A stretch of DNA of 64,000 nt from Oceanospirillum maris DSM 6286 (GTDB taxonomy: Bacteria > Pseudomonadota > Gammaproteobacteria > Pseudomonadales > Halomonadaceae), in NCBI RefSeq assembly GCF_000422865.1, contig NZ_AUGW01000008.1, positions 124,001-188,000 of the forward strand, given 5' to 3'. The notes under the pieces were generated by a model, which saw only the letters and a program-made list of their open reading frames with translations, did not search any database and had not been told where the DNA came from. Below are positions 9,185 through 20,424 of this stretch, in pieces; positions within the stretch are counted from its first letter, which is position 1; each line of letters opens with the position of its first letter. The position numbers and the translations under genes are program-made.

Positions 9185-9205
9185 ACTTTGATCGCATCAT
9201 TTGAT
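9177..9205 (+). promoter_or_regulatory. Candidate mla operon promoter
   Basis: It consists of TTGACA at 9177-9182, a 17-bp spacer and TTTGAT at 9200-9205, about 120 bp before the mlaF start. The -35 is perfect but the -10 is weak, so the assignment is tentative. Confidence 0.4.
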
Positions 9206-9323
9206 GGCATAAAGTGATCAGCTAAGAGATGCTGATTAATATGAAAGCTGTATTTTCTGGCCTTGTAAGGTACAGTTCAGCCTTTTATTGGCTTGCTTCT
9301 CTCGTTTAAGGTTCTTAATTGAT

Positions 9324-10151
9324 ATGTCTTCTGATACTGACAAGCTGGTTGAGATCAATGGGCTATCATTTCGCCGTGATAAACGGGCGATTTTCTCAGA
9401 TCTCAGTCTCCAGATTCCCAAGGGCAAGATTACTGCCATTATGGGGCCAAGTGGAACAGGAAAAACCACGTTATTGCGTTTAATTGGTGGACAGCTTAAG
9501 CCTGACCAAGGTTCTGTGGTGGTGGACGGTTACTCGGTGCCTGATCTAGGTCGTAAAGAACTGTTTAGTCTTCGTCAGCGTATGGGGATGTTATTTCAAA
9601 GTGGTGCTTTATTTTCAGAATTAAGTGTTTATGAGAACGTAGCCTTTCCTCTACGTGTACACACTAATTTACCTGAAGACATGATCCGTGATCTTGTGCT
9701 TATCAAACTAGAGTCGGTTGGTCTTAGGGGTGCCCGTGACCTGATGCCGTCAGAGCTATCCGGCGGAATGGGGCGACGTGTTGCACTGGCAAGAGCCATT
9801 GCCCTTGATCCCGAATTGATGATGTACGACGAACCATTTGTCGGCCAAGATCCGATTACACTTGGGGTGCTTGTAAAACTGATACGCCAACTGAATGATG
9901 CTCTCAATATGACGACCGTTTTGGTCTCCCATGATATTGATGAGTGCTTGAGTATTGCCGATCATGTTTGTGTGCTCAGCGGTGGGAAAGTTTTAGTGCA
10001 AGGGAGTCCTGAGGCGATCATGAAAAGTGATCTGGCGGAGGTTAAGCAATTTATTCAAGGTCTGCCGGATGGCCCTGTGCCTTTTCGGTATCCTGCTGAG
10101 GACTTTGCACTGGATATCTTATCGGCAACACCTTTGAGGACAAAACCGTAA
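9324..10151 (+). CDS. mlaF: MlaF, ATPase of the Mla phospholipid transporter
   Basis: MlaF is the ATPase of MlaFEDB, which moves phospholipid between the inner membrane and periplasmic MlaC to keep the outer-membrane outer leaflet free of phospholipid. Walker A is GPSGTGKTT, the signature is [14 protein letters not shown], and Walker B is [13 protein letters not shown]. The start [11 protein letters not shown] gives 275 aa, like the family; a longer frame begins with TTG at 9288. Its stop overlaps the mlaE start by one base (TAATG), indicating coupled translation. Confidence 0.95.
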   Translation: MSSDTDKLVEINGLSFRRDKRAIFSDLSLQIPKGKITAIMGPSGTGKTTLLRLIGGQLKPDQGSVVVDGYSVPDLGRKELFSLRQRMGMLFQSGALFSELSVYENVAFPLRVHTNLPEDMIRDLVLIKLESVGLRGARDLMPSELSGGMGRRVALARAIALDPELMMYDEPFVGQDPITLGVLVKLIRQLNDALNMTTVLVSHDIDECLSIADHVCVLSGGKVLVQGSPEAIMKSDLAEVKQFIQGLPDGPVPFRYPAEDFALDILSATPLRTKP

Positions 10152-10933
10152 TGCTGGATCTATTACAACAAGTGGGACATCGCATTCTTTCGATTGTTGG
10201 CGGCTTAGGGCGCTCGGCTCAGTTGTTGCTGGCGGCTTTGCTTGGGTTAGGTTACGTACTAAAAAACTTTCGCCTTTTAGTTAAGCAAATTTATGTCACC
10301 GGTGTGCTATCGATTGCGATTATTAGTGTATCTGGTTTGTTTATCGGTATGGTTTTAGGGTTGCAAGGCTACTCGATTCTGGTTGATTTTGGCGCGGAAG
10401 ATGCCCTTGGGCAGATGGTCGCTCTAACATTACTTCGAGAACTAAGCCCTGTTGTTGCAGCATTGCTTTTTGCAGGCCGAGCCGGCTCCGCGTTGACCGC
10501 TGAAATTGGCTTAATGAAAGCGACCGAGCAGCTCGCCAGCATGGAGATGATCGGTGTTGATCCTGTGAAACGGATTATTGCACCTCGATTGTATGCTGGC
10601 ATTATTTCGTTACCGCTGTTGTGCATTCTGTTCAGCATTATTGGTGTATGGGGCGGCATGTTGGTTGGGGTTGAATGGCTTGGCGTATTTGACGGCTCCT
10701 ATTGGGGCAATATGCAGGCATCGGTTAATTTTACTCATGATGTTCTAAACGGCGTGATCAAAAGTATTGTTTTTGCTTTTGTTATCACTTGGATTGCGGT
10801 ATTTCAGGGATACGATCTTGAGCCGACCTCAGAGGGCATCAGTCGAGCGACTACAAAAACAGTTGTGCACGGCTCCTTGGCGGTTCTGGGGCTTGATTTT
10901 ATTTTGACGGCTTTAATGTTTGGGGATTTTTAA
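10151..10933 (+). CDS. mlaE: MlaE, permease of the Mla transporter
   Basis: This 260-aa polytopic membrane protein of the MlaE/YrbE permease family shows the family motif [13 protein letters not shown] (EQ...A...G.DP). It dimerises and binds MlaF on the cytoplasmic side and the MlaD hexamer on the periplasmic side. Neighbours are in the standard mlaFEDCB order with essentially no gaps. Confidence 0.95.
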   Translation: MLDLLQQVGHRILSIVGGLGRSAQLLLAALLGLGYVLKNFRLLVKQIYVTGVLSIAIISVSGLFIGMVLGLQGYSILVDFGAEDALGQMVALTLLRELSPVVAALLFAGRAGSALTAEIGLMKATEQLASMEMIGVDPVKRIIAPRLYAGIISLPLLCILFSIIGVWGGMLVGVEWLGVFDGSYWGNMQASVNFTHDVLNGVIKSIVFAFVITWIAVFQGYDLEPTSEGISRATTKTVVHGSLAVLGLDFILTALMFGDF

Positions 10934-10934
10934 G

Positions 10935-11399
10935 ATGACAACTCGCTGGATAGAAATCAGTGTCGGTGGCTTTGTGATTGCAGCGGCATTTTCATTGCTG
11001 TTGTTAGCTTTTAAAGTCAGCGGTTTAAACTTTAACGCCGATGATGACAGTACTTATACCGTTTATGCGCACTTTAACAATGTGGGTGGGTTGAAGCCTA
11101 GAGCCAAAGTAACGATGGCTGGTGTTAATATTGGGCGCGTATCTTCGATCGAGATAGATCCCCAGTGGTACGATGCAAAAGTGACGCTACGCATTGATAA
11201 CAGCATGCGTAATAAACTTTCTGCGGATACCACAGCAATGATTCTGACTTCAGGCCTACTGGGCGAAAACTATATTGGTATTGTGGTGGGCGCTGAAGAA
11301 GAGATGCTTGCGGATGGCGGTGAAATTCGTGACACTCAACCGGCTCTTGTGCTTGAAGACTTGATTGGTAAGTTTTTGTCTAGCATGGGAAAAGAGTAA
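10935..11399 (+). CDS. mlaD: MlaD, MCE-domain substrate-binding protein
   Basis: It has one N-terminal transmembrane helix (about residues 6-28) and then an MCE domain (VYAHFNNVGGLKPRAKVTMA). In the family, MlaD hexamers form the hydrophobic channel through which phospholipids pass to MlaC. The ATG at 10935 lies one base after the mlaE stop and gives 154 aa. A start five codons upstream overlapping mlaE is possible but lacks support. Confidence 0.95.
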   Translation: MTTRWIEISVGGFVIAAAFSLLLLAFKVSGLNFNADDDSTYTVYAHFNNVGGLKPRAKVTMAGVNIGRVSSIEIDPQWYDAKVTLRIDNSMRNKLSADTTAMILTSGLLGENYIGIVVGAEEEMLADGGEIRDTQPALVLEDLIGKFLSSMGKE

Positions 11400-11404
11400 T
11401 TTTT

Positions 11405-11444
11405 TCGCTGTAAGCTCGTAAGTTTCGCCGCAAGCTTGTAAATA
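11405..11444. repeat. Imperfect two-copy 20-bp tandem repeat between mlaD and mlaC
   Basis: TCGCTGTAAGCTCGTAAGTT is followed directly by TCGCCGCAAGCTTGTAAATA (15 of 20 identical). It fills half of the mlaD-mlaC gap. Confidence 0.65.
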
Positions 11445-11488
11445 AAGATAAACACGCTTGATAAAACAGGATGTCAAAGGGTAGTCAT

Positions 11489-12157
11489 ATGCTTAAACAG
11501 CGTTTTACGTTTCGTTTTCTAACTCTTTTTTTGCTGTCGTTGATGATTATTACGCCGGTTAGGGCAGAAACTGAAGTCCCTAAAGACGTAATCACCCGTA
11601 CTGCCAATGAACTGCTAGGGATTATCGGAGAAGCTCGCGGTTATTATGACACTGATCCTCAGCGTTTTTATGACAAGGTAGAAGCGATTTTAGAGCCGTC
11701 CATCGATATGCGCCGATTTGCAGCGGGTGTTATGGCGAAGTACTACCGTGTTGCAGATGCAGACCAGCGTAAGCGTTTTCTTGAAGTCTTTAAAGGCAGC
11801 ATGATTCGTACTTATGCTAAAGGGTTGCTGGCATTTTCAAATGAAGAAATTCGGGTTTTAGACCCTAAAGCACCTTCCCGTGACCCAGACCGAGATACGG
11901 TTGAGATGGAAGTCATTGCTGTTGATGGTACGGTTTATCCTATTATCTATGCCATGCGTAAAGGCAAAGACAATCAATGGCGTATTACTAATGTCACCGT
12001 TAACGGCATTAACCTTGGGTTAACTTTTCGCAATCAGTTTGATAGCGCCATGCAGGCCCATAACCGTAACTTTGATTATGTGATTGAGAACTGGCTGAAA
12101 AGTGAGTCGGCTTCTGTTGTTTCTGAAGGCAAAGTTAGCGAGGTTGTATCAGAATGA
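11489..12157 (+). CDS. mlaC: MlaC, periplasmic phospholipid-binding protein
   Basis: MlaC shuttles phospholipid between the outer-membrane MlaA complex and inner-membrane MlaFEDB. A signal peptide is clear (LTLFLLSLMIITPVRA followed by ETEV). The fold core is typical (RRFAAGVMAKYYR, FKGSMIRTYAKGLLAF). I chose ATG 11489 because AAAGGG lies 7-8 bases upstream; the ATG at 11471 would add six residues. The C terminus is extended by a short Ser/Val-rich tail. The last codons overlap the mlaB start (ATGA). Confidence 0.94.
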   Translation: MLKQRFTFRFLTLFLLSLMIITPVRAETEVPKDVITRTANELLGIIGEARGYYDTDPQRFYDKVEAILEPSIDMRRFAAGVMAKYYRVADADQRKRFLEVFKGSMIRTYAKGLLAFSNEEIRVLDPKAPSRDPDRDTVEMEVIAVDGTVYPIIYAMRKGKDNQWRITNVTVNGINLGLTFRNQFDSAMQAHNRNFDYVIENWLKSESASVVSEGKVSEVVSE

Positions 12158-12483
12158 ACCCGAACTCAAAAGCGGATGTAATTGTACAGAGTGATGGCGT
12201 ATTGCGGGTTCAGGGTGATCTTAATTTTACGACGGTTCTTGGTGTTCGCCGTACAGGCGAAAAGTTGATTGCCAATGCGACCGGTAGCATTGAGGTCGAT
12301 TTTTCCGGTGTACATGACTCCGGTAGTGCAGCCGTTTCTTTAATTATGTGTTGGCTTCGTGCCGCTTGTCGGGCGGATAAATCGATCTGTTTTACGGGCC
12401 TTCCTGATTTGTTAAAACGGATTATTGCTGTTTCAGGGTTGTCAGAACATCTCGCCTTTGATCAGCCGCATCATTGCCAATAA
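12154..12483 (+). CDS. mlaB: MlaB, STAS-domain subunit of the Mla transporter
   Basis: This is a 109-aa STAS protein with the conserved strand-helix around DFSGVHDSGSAAVSLI. MlaB binds MlaF and stimulates ATPase activity and complex assembly. It overlaps mlaC by four bases and closes the mla operon. Standalone STAS proteins can also be anti-sigma antagonists, but the position settles this call. Confidence 0.92.
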   Translation: MNPNSKADVIVQSDGVLRVQGDLNFTTVLGVRRTGEKLIANATGSIEVDFSGVHDSGSAAVSLIMCWLRAACRADKSICFTGLPDLLKRIIAVSGLSEHLAFDQPHHCQ

Positions 12484-12517
12484 ATCACTGTAAAAAAATC
12501 ATATCTTAAATGATTCG

Positions 12518-12537
12518 GGCAAAAATCGCCTTTTGCC
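12518..12537 (+). terminator. Weak hairpin after mlaB
   Basis: GGCAAAA and TTTTGCC pair around a 6-nt loop, followed by GTCTTTTCT. The T-run is interrupted, so read-through into ibaG is likely. Confidence 0.4.
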
Positions 12538-12623
12538 GTCTTTTCTAATAATATTACCCCCCTTAGATTTATTGAGCGCGTTTCACTAAGACAACAGCGC
12601 TTCACTCAAACGCGGAGACAAAG

Positions 12624-12875
12624 ATGCAAGCCAGCGAATTGCAAAATATTTTAGAAAGCAAACTGACTGATTGCGACGTAATTGTACAAGGTGATGATGG
12701 TCGTCATTTTGAAATTATTGTTATCGGAGAGGTTTTTGCCTCTTTGAACCCCGTTAAAAAGCAGCAATATGTATATTCCGGCCTGAATGAATTGATTGCG
12801 TCCGGTGATGTTCATGCGGTACAAATCCGCACATTTACGACCGAACAATGGAAAGATGCTGAACAGCTCCGTGTG

Positions 12876-12881
<6 letters not shown>
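12624..12881 (+). CDS. ibaG: IbaG, BolA-family Fe-S partner protein
   Basis: This 85-aa BolA/YrbA-type protein has the conserved core VQGDDGRHFEIIVIGEVF and FASLNPVKKQQYVY. BolA proteins bind monothiol glutaredoxin through a shared [2Fe-2S] cluster and take part in iron-sulfur trafficking and acid response. In the IbaG branch it sits between mlaB and murA, exactly as here. The ribosome site is GGAG (GCGGAGACAAAG). Its stop codon lies inside the 20-bp repeat tract that follows. Confidence 0.93.
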
Positions 12882-14232
<1,351 letters not shown>

Positions 14233-14250
14233 TAGGTTTTGTTTTTAACT

Positions 14251-14925
14251 ATGTCTCAATCGTCGCAAGAGCCGCAACAGGCACAAGAAGAGCAGCCACA
14301 ACAGCTGATTATAGCCCTGTCAAAAGGGCGCATTTTGGATGAAACCCTGCCGCTTTTTGAGCAGGCCGGTATTTATCCATTAGAAGACGTGCGTAAAAGC
14401 CGTAAACTAATTTTTGATACCAATCTAGATCACGTCAAACTGATCATTATCCGTGCCACTGATGTGCCGACTTACGTTGAGCTAGGGGCAGCGGATATGG
14501 GTGTATCTGGCAAAGATGTTCTCATGGAACATGGAGCCAAAGGTATCTACGAGCCACTTGATCTGAATATTGCTCGCTGTCGCCTAATGACTGCTGGCAT
14601 GAAAGGCCAAGAGCGCCCAGAAGGTCGTATCCGCGTTGCCACCAAGTTTATCAACGTTGCCAAACGCTATTACGCCGAACAGGGCGTTCAGGTTGACCTA
14701 ATCAAGCTGTATGGTGGTATGGAACTCGCACCGATTATGGATCTAGCGGACGAGATTGTAGATATCGTTGATACGGGCAATACGCTAAAAGCTAACGGCC
14801 TTGAAGCCCGTGAAGATATTGCTGGCATTAGTACCCGACTGGTGGTTAGTCAGGGCGCTATGAAAATGAAACATCGATTGATCCAGCCGATTATTGAGCA
14901 ACTGCAAGCCGCCGTTCGCTCTTAA
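14251..14925 (+). CDS. hisG: HisG, ATP phosphoribosyltransferase, short form
   Basis: HisG catalyses the first step of histidine synthesis, joining ATP and PRPP. Motifs include [18 protein letters not shown] and the PRPP loop [17 protein letters not shown]. At about 224 aa it lacks the C-terminal regulatory domain, so it is the short form, which in other bacteria needs the HisRS-like subunit HisZ for activity. No hisZ is in this window. The first ~18 residues ([17 protein letters not shown]) are a Gln-rich extension. It follows murA after 18 bp, as in pseudomonads. Confidence 0.93.
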   Translation: MSQSSQEPQQAQEEQPQQLIIALSKGRILDETLPLFEQAGIYPLEDVRKSRKLIFDTNLDHVKLIIIRATDVPTYVELGAADMGVSGKDVLMEHGAKGIYEPLDLNIARCRLMTAGMKGQERPEGRIRVATKFINVAKRYYAEQGVQVDLIKLYGGMELAPIMDLADEIVDIVDTGNTLKANGLEAREDIAGISTRLVVSQGAMKMKHRLIQPIIEQLQAAVRS

Positions 14926-15007
14926 GGATAAGGAGAGTAGACCAAGCCCTTTGGTATGCTCCCTAATCTGCTCATTTATCTTTGTATTGATAAAACCGGA
15001 AACCTCT

Positions 15008-16318
15008 ATGTCATCTAACGTCTCTGTAAAACGTCTTATTTCGTCACAAGCGGATTTTTCTCAACAGCTTGATACCTTGCTTGCCTGGGAATCCGTATCG
15101 GATACTGCGGTTAACCAAACGGTTACTGATATTTTGCATCAGGTGAGAACCCGTGGTGATCAGGCTGTGATGGACTTTACAGAACGTTTTGACCATCTCC
15201 ATGTGGATGATTTTTCCGCACTTGAAATGAGTAAAGAGCGATTGCAACAGGCTCTTGATGGCCTACCAAAGGAGCAACGTACCGCCCTTGAACAAGCCTC
15301 AGAGCGTGTGCGTCGTTACCATGAGAAACAGGTGCAGGGTTCTTGGAATTACACCGAAGAGGATGGCACCTTGCTAGGTCAGCAAGTGATGCCGATGGAT
15401 CGGGTGGGTGTTTACGTTCCTGGCGGTAAAGCGGCTTATCCGTCCTCTGTTTTGATGAATACAATTCCTGCAAAAGTTGCGGGCGTAAAAGAGATCATCA
15501 TGGTTGTGCCGACACCAAAAGGCGAGCTTAACGAGCTGGTTTTAGCGGCGGCGTGTATCTCTGGTGTTGATCGTGTCTTTACCATTGGTGGTGCTCAAGC
15601 AGTTGCCGCTTTAGCTTACGGTACAGAAACGGTTCCCCGTGTGGATAAGATCGTTGGGCCTGGCAATATTTTTGTCGCCACCGCTAAGCGTATGGTTTTT
15701 GGTGCCGTTGGTATCGATATGATCGCAGGGCCATCAGAAATTCTGGTGGTTTGTGATGGTAAAACAGATCCAGACTGGATCGCTATGGATCTGTTTTCTC
15801 AGGCAGAACACGATGAAGATGCTCAGCCGATTCTGGTCAGCTGGGATAAAACCTTTATTGATCAGGTTGATGTGAGTATTCAAAAGCTGATGCCAACACT
15901 CGAGCGTGAGTCGATTATTCGTGTCTCTATGGCAGAGCGTGCCGCACTGATTGAAGTTAAAGATTTGGATGAAGCGATTACTGTTGCCAATCGTATTGCC
16001 CCAGAACACTTAGAGTTGTCGATTGAAGACCCTCTGGCGGTGGTTGAGCAAATACGTCACGCAGGAGCTATCTTTATGGGTCGTTACACGGCAGAAGCCT
16101 TGGGCGATTACTGTGCTGGGCCAAATCACGTATTACCAACATCCGGTACTGCTCGCTTCTCCTCACCGCTTGGGGTGTATGACTTTCAGAAACGCTCATC
16201 GTTGATTATGTGTTCCGCGGAGGGCGCTTCTGAACTGGGTAAAGTGGCGTCTATTTTGGCCCGAGGTGAAAGCTTAACCGCACACGCCCGATCCGCCGAG
16301 TATCGTATTAAAGACTGA
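15008..16318 (+). CDS. hisD: HisD, histidinol dehydrogenase
   Basis: HisD makes the last two oxidations of histidine synthesis, histidinol to histidine, using Zn2+ and NAD+. Family motifs are intact: [45 protein letters not shown] and PEHLEL. The chosen ATG gives 436 aa. A longer frame from 14894 overlaps hisG and encodes an unrelated leader, so I rejected it. A strong terminator follows, closing the murA-hisG-hisD unit. In pseudomonads hisC usually comes next; here a hisC lies in the gyrA-rpsA block. Confidence 0.96.
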   Translation: MSSNVSVKRLISSQADFSQQLDTLLAWESVSDTAVNQTVTDILHQVRTRGDQAVMDFTERFDHLHVDDFSALEMSKERLQQALDGLPKEQRTALEQASERVRRYHEKQVQGSWNYTEEDGTLLGQQVMPMDRVGVYVPGGKAAYPSSVLMNTIPAKVAGVKEIIMVVPTPKGELNELVLAAACISGVDRVFTIGGAQAVAALAYGTETVPRVDKIVGPGNIFVATAKRMVFGAVGIDMIAGPSEILVVCDGKTDPDWIAMDLFSQAEHDEDAQPILVSWDKTFIDQVDVSIQKLMPTLERESIIRVSMAERAALIEVKDLDEAITVANRIAPEHLELSIEDPLAVVEQIRHAGAIFMGRYTAEALGDYCAGPNHVLPTSGTARFSSPLGVYDFQKRSSLIMCSAEGASELGKVASILARGESLTAHARSAEYRIKD

Positions 16319-16354
16319 CCACGAAAAGTTTAACTGATAAAAAGTCTTCTACTC

Positions 16355-16388
16355 AAAAACCGACCCCGTGTCGGTTTTTGTTTTTTTG
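16355..16388. terminator. Intrinsic terminator between hisD and the DMT transporter
   Basis: AAAAACCGAC and GTCGGTTTTT form a 10-bp stem with loop CCCGT, followed on the plus strand by more T residues. The A-rich left arm supplies T residues on the minus strand, so it can serve both convergent genes. Confidence 0.9.
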
Positions 16389-16389
16389 C

Positions 16390-17232
16390 TTATGAGCGAT
16401 TGGCTATCCAACCCCCAAGGATGACCAGAATTAAGGCCAGTAGCAGCACTGAACTCCATTGGCTGATACCAGCGATGACCAGACTCAAGGCGGTGATCAA
16501 AGGTGCCGCAAAGCTGGATATTGCTAATAGAGATCGATTGCCTTTCTTCATACCAATATCCCAAAGATAGAAAGCTCCACCTACGGGGCCTAAGCCCAAT
16601 AAAATAGCCCCGATAACTTCGCTGGCCTTAAGATTCCAAGCACTGGTTTCAAGGCATAGGTGCGCCACTAAAGAGAGTAACGCAACGGCTAGCGACAGCC
16701 AGCCGATATCATCGGCGCTACCTTTATTTTTTGACAAACTCCATGAGTAACTTGACCAGATAAAGGCGCAGCTAATGGCAAGGCTATAACCGATAAGGTG
16801 GTCGTTCGTGATTCCTAACGCTCCCAAATCCTTACCCTGTAATATCACAAGACTGACTCCAATAAAGCCGAGTAGACCGCCTAGCAGGGCTTTAAGCCGC
16901 GCCTCAGCCTTTGCGACAAAAAACGTTAGCAGCAAAGGCCAGAGGTAAACAATAAGGCTTACTTGAATAGCAGGGGCAAATTTAAGTGCCATAAAGTAGC
17001 AAAAGTGAAAGCCAAATAACCCTATTATGCCGAAAAGCCATTGTTTGTAGCCGAGGCTTGGCGGTGAAAAAAGTGCTTCTTTGATCAATATACGCTTAAC
17101 AAAGAGTAACCCTGCTGATATCGAAAAACAGATAAACAGTAACTGAAAGGCGGGTATTTGAGCTGTTAATGTGCCTAATAGTGCTAAAGCACCCCACATA
17201 AGAATAGCGACTAAACCAATAAACGTTGGCAT
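16390..17232 (-). CDS. DMT-superfamily (EamA) exporter, YddG-like
   Basis: This 280-aa protein has about ten hydrophobic segments in two EamA halves. Segments such as FAPAIQVSLIVYLWPLL and GLGPVGGAFYLWDIGMKKGN resemble the YddG aromatic amino acid exporter branch. The substrate cannot be fixed from sequence; amino acid or metabolite export is the family expectation. The AraC-type gene immediately upstream on the same strand is a likely regulator. The gap between them (about 148 bp) leaves room for a separate promoter. Confidence 0.82.
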   Translation of the reverse strand: MPTFIGLVAILMWGALALLGTLTAQIPAFQLLFICFSISAGLLFVKRILIKEALFSPPSLGYKQWLFGIIGLFGFHFCYFMALKFAPAIQVSLIVYLWPLLLTFFVAKAEARLKALLGGLLGFIGVSLVILQGKDLGALGITNDHLIGYSLAISCAFIWSSYSWSLSKNKGSADDIGWLSLAVALLSLVAHLCLETSAWNLKASEVIGAILLGLGPVGGAFYLWDIGMKKGNRSLLAISSFAAPLITALSLVIAGISQWSSVLLLALILVILGGWIANRS

Positions 17233-17380
17233 TAGGGTTCCTTGATATGAATAAATTACCGCTATTCTAAAAGATATTAAGCAAGCAAAATGTGCTGAAA
17301 AGCTGCTTTATATGACCAGAAGGATGACATGCAAGGTAGAGAAAGGCAGAGAAGAGAAAGGCAGGGCTGGGTAAGGAAAA

Positions 17381-18208
17381 TCAGCTTGAACGGTAGGACT
17401 TTGGAGGCTGCCCCCAATAAATAGAAAACCTTCGACTAAATGCAGACGCATCTTTATAACCCACCTGCTCAGCAATTAAGCCAATGGGCGTATCACTATG
17501 AGTCAATAATGCCCTTGCTTTATCCATACGTAATTTTAGCAGATATTGCTGGGGAGACTGCCCCGTAACCTGTGCAAACAGGTGCTTAAAATGGCTTAAA
17601 CTTAAACATGCATGATGAGCCAGTTGTTGCAGGTTAATCGTTTGACTCAAGTCTTGGTTGAGCCGTTGAATCGCCGCGTTGATACGATTATCAAGATGCT
17701 GGTAACTTTCTTGCTGACCCAGTAGTTGAAAAAAAATAGCCCCCATGTGCCGTTCAATTTTAAGGTCCACTTGGTGGTTAAGCTGATGCTCTGCGAACAG
17801 GCAGAAGCTATAGAAGTGTTCCGATAGCGTCAGAAATTGGTTGTTACGGCCTTGAAAAACATCCGGTAATCGGTCTAAATCAGCCACCAAAAAGCGAGAG
17901 TGCTCATGGGCTGCAAAAAAATGTTCCTGCTGAGGATAAATAAAAATGCCTTGCTTGACTGCCACATCCGGTTTGCTAAAAACAAGGTTGTCGACGGGAT
18001 GTTGATTGCCAGTAGCGTTGACTTGATTGCCAATAGTGTTGACAGAGAGTGGTGCAATGCCTATCTGTATTTTCCCATGCAGCGGAATGACAACTTGGCC
18101 ATAGTCGTGGCGATGGCTGCGGGGCTTCAGGTTGTAAGAGCGAATGGATAATCTGGATTGGATTGTAAACAAGGTCTTGATCATTTTCTCGAATATCGAT
18201 TTTAACAT
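17381..18208 (-). CDS. AraC-family regulator with N-terminal cupin-like domain
   Basis: The C-terminal 100 residues hold two helix-turn-helix motifs (INLQQLAHHACLSLSHFKHL and IGLIAEQVGYKDASAFSRRF). The N-terminal part has the cupin pattern (SHRHDYGQVVIPLHG) typical of effector-binding AraC proteins. It likely controls the adjacent DMT exporter. Met9 is an alternative start. A 7-residue duplication (VNTIGNQ/VNATGNQ) lies in the sensor domain and stems from a 21-bp tandem repeat. The effector is unknown. Confidence 0.85.
   Translation of the reverse strand: MLKSIFEKMIKTLFTIQSRLSIRSYNLKPRSHRHDYGQVVIPLHGKIQIGIAPLSVNTIGNQVNATGNQHPVDNLVFSKPDVAVKQGIFIYPQQEHFFAAHEHSRFLVADLDRLPDVFQGRNNQFLTLSEHFYSFCLFAEHQLNHQVDLKIERHMGAIFFQLLGQQESYQHLDNRINAAIQRLNQDLSQTINLQQLAHHACLSLSHFKHLFAQVTGQSPQQYLLKLRMDKARALLTHSDTPIGLIAEQVGYKDASAFSRRFSIYWGQPPKSYRSS
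18002..18043. repeat. In-frame 21-bp tandem duplication inside the AraC-type gene
   Basis: TTGATTGCCAGTAGCGTTGAC is followed by the same 21-mer with two changes (A for G, T for C). It inserts seven residues between predicted cupin strands. Confidence 0.9.
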
Positions 18209-18317
18209 GATTGTCTGGAGCCATTTTTCCCCGTTCGATTAGCATAGAGGTTGAATGCTAGGCTAGCAACTTCATCTGTATCTTCGGCGTATATTCACAC
18301 GCCATGATCTGACATTA

Positions 18318-18357
18318 ATAAAAAAGGCCCTGATGCCATATCAGAGCCTTCTTTTTA
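18318..18357 (-). terminator. purH terminator
   Basis: On the minus strand AAGGCTCTGAT and ATCAGGGCCTT pair (one mismatch) around a 5-nt loop and are followed by TTTTTTATT. It lies about 55 bp past the purH stop. Confidence 0.88.
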
Positions 18358-18412
18358 TCCTATCTCATCTAGCCTGTATCTGTGCTGTTTAGTATTAGCG
18401 ATGGAAATAGTC

Positions 18413-20020
18413 TTAGTGACGGAAATGACGCATACCCGTAAAGACCATCGCCATGCCATGCTCGTCTGCGGCATCGATTACTTCTTGGTCACGCATAGAA
18501 CCGCCCGGTTGAATAACCGCGCTGATGCCCGCTTTTGCTGCGGCATCAATACCATCACGGAATGGGAAGAAGGCATCCGATGCCATAACAGAGCCAGGTA
18601 CTTCTAGACCCTCATCTCCCGCTTTAATACCCGCAATTTTAGCACTGTAAACACGGCTCATTTGGCCGGCACCCACGCCAATGGTTTGGCCATTTTTAAC
18701 GTAAACAATCGCGTTAGATTTAACAAATTTAGCCACTTTCCAAGCAAAGGCCAGATCACACATTTGCTCTTCAGTTGGGGCTTTTTGGGTGACAACTTTC
18801 AGGTCTTCATTCGTTACCATACCCAGATCACGATCCTGAACCAGCAGGCCACCATTAACACGTTTGTAGTCAAGGCTATGATCACGCTCACCGGGCCAAT
18901 TATCACCGCAATCTAACAGACGAACATTGGGCTTGCTTGCTACGATTTCATTGGCAGCCGCAGAAACTCCCGGTGCGATGATCACTTCAACAAACTGACG
19001 ATCAACAATCGCCTGTGCGGTTTCAGCATCCAATGGACGGTTAAAGGCGATAATGCCACCGAAGGCTGAGGTTGGGTCAGTTTGGAAGGCTAGTTCGTAG
19101 GCTTGTAGCGGGTTTTCCGCAATAGCGACACCGCATGGGTTCGCGTGCTTAACGATGACACAGGCGGGTTCAACAAAGGATTTTACACACTCAAAAGCTG
19201 AGTCGGTATCCGCCACATTGTTGAAGGATAGTTCTTTACCTTGCAGCTGCTTCGCAGTAGAAACACTAGCTTCAATGGGGTTCTGTTCCACATAAAAAGC
19301 GGCTTTTTGATGTGGGTTTTCACCGTAGCGCATCTCTTGCTTTTTCATGTACTGTACATTGTAAGTGCGGGCAAAATCTTCACTACCACCTTCAACTAGG
19401 CGGCCAAAGTAGTTGGCGATCATACCGTCATAGTTAGAGGTGTGCTCAAAGGCTTTGATTGCTAGGTCAAAGCGAGTTTTCTGCTCAACGGCACCTTCGT
19501 TAGCATCCATATCCGCCAGCACACGGCTGTAATCGTTAACATCAACCACGATGGTGACAAATGCGTGGTTTTTCGCTGTGGAGCGCACCATGGTTGGGCC
19601 GCCAATGTCGATATTCTCTACTGCCATTTCTAGTGTACAGTCATCACGGGCGATGGTTGCTTCAAACGGGTATAAGTTAACGGCAACAAGATCGATACCT
19701 TGGATATCGTTTTCTGCCATAACGGTATCATCTTGACCACGTCGCGCCAAAATACCACCGTGAATTTTAGGGTGCAGTGTTTTAACACGACCGTCCATCA
19801 TCTCTGGAAAACCGGTGTAGTCAGAGACTTCAACCGCAGGCACGCCCTGCTCTTTTAGCAGCTTGTAAGTTCCGCCGGTTGATAGGATTTCAACACCACG
19901 ATCAGACAATGATTGGGCAAATTCGACAACGCCAGCTTTATCCGAAACACTGATTAAGGCCCGGCGAATGGGGAGGTTTTGTGCTTTGGTAGACGTTTTG
20001 GCAGACGTTTGGGCAGACAT
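18413..20020 (-). CDS. purH: PurH, bifunctional AICAR formyltransferase / IMP cyclohydrolase
   Basis: PurH performs the last two steps of de novo IMP synthesis. The N-terminal IMP cyclohydrolase domain ([30 protein letters not shown]) is followed by the transformylase domain with its active-site VKHANPCG. The length of 535 aa is close to Escherichia (529). The first ~12 residues ([13 protein letters not shown]) are encoded by a small imperfect GCAGACGTTT repeat and look like a recent extension. It follows fis after about 97 bp; purD, its usual partner, is not present here. Confidence 0.96.
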   Translation of the reverse strand: MSAQTSAKTSTKAQNLPIRRALISVSDKAGVVEFAQSLSDRGVEILSTGGTYKLLKEQGVPAVEVSDYTGFPEMMDGRVKTLHPKIHGGILARRGQDDTVMAENDIQGIDLVAVNLYPFEATIARDDCTLEMAVENIDIGGPTMVRSTAKNHAFVTIVVDVNDYSRVLADMDANEGAVEQKTRFDLAIKAFEHTSNYDGMIANYFGRLVEGGSEDFARTYNVQYMKKQEMRYGENPHQKAAFYVEQNPIEASVSTAKQLQGKELSFNNVADTDSAFECVKSFVEPACVIVKHANPCGVAIAENPLQAYELAFQTDPTSAFGGIIAFNRPLDAETAQAIVDRQFVEVIIAPGVSAAANEIVASKPNVRLLDCGDNWPGERDHSLDYKRVNGGLLVQDRDLGMVTNEDLKVVTQKAPTEEQMCDLAFAWKVAKFVKSNAIVYVKNGQTIGVGAGQMSRVYSAKIAGIKAGDEGLEVPGSVMASDAFFPFRDGIDAAAKAGISAVIQPGGSMRDQEVIDAADEHGMAMVFTGMRHFRH

Positions 20021-20117
20021 AGTATGCTCTTCTTTCTCAAAGGGTGGTAAGACAACAGAAATAGCAGAGGGTATGGAAACCTGCCATTTTGATTAAAAAA
20101 GGTTGTTCAAAGCAGAC

Positions 20118-20393
20118 CTAAAGCAGGCCGTAGGTTTTTAGTTTTTTACGCAAAGTACCACGGTTTAGGCCAAGAATCTCAGAGGCCTGACTTTGATTAT
20201 CATTGGTGTACCGCATCACAGCCTCAAGCAGCGGCAGCTCTACTTCAGCTAAAACCATCTGGTATAAGTTGGTGGCAGGTTGGCCGTCTAGATGGGTGAA
20301 GTAGTTACTCATCGCATCTTCAACACTGCTACGAAGAGTACGATTGTGAGTGGTTTCTGCAGAGACTTCTGGTGTATTGCTGGAGATATCCAT
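20118..20393 (-). CDS. fis: Fis, nucleoid-associated DNA-binding protein
   Basis: This 91-residue protein ends in the Fis helix-turn-helix (NQSQASEILGLNRGTLRKKL). The beta-hairpin and helix A region are shorter than in Escherichia (98 aa). Fis bends DNA, activates rRNA promoters in fast growth and shapes supercoiling. It follows dusB by 31 bp, the conserved dusB-fis operon, so it shares the stringent-type promoter and leader described upstream of dusB. Confidence 0.96.
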   Translation of the reverse strand: MDISSNTPEVSAETTHNRTLRSSVEDAMSNYFTHLDGQPATNLYQMVLAEVELPLLEAVMRYTNDNQSQASEILGLNRGTLRKKLKTYGLL

Positions 20394-20424
20394 TGATCAG
20401 GTTCTTATCTGTAACGGGCAGGCA

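Larger units (their letters stand above)
8948..9323. other. Divergent yrbG/mlaF intergenic region
   Basis: This 376-bp gap must hold the promoters for both the yrbG-to-ptsO operon and the mla operon. It contains a two-copy 14-bp repeat (GAGAAATATYTRTT at 8967-8994) and the 22-bp duplication described separately. No open frame with family features is visible. In-frame extensions of mlaF into it use a TTG codon and lack a ribosome site. Confidence 0.7.

Noticed and set aside
16390-18208. Horizontally acquired island
   Set aside because: Codon use looks like the neighbours and there are no mobile-element features.
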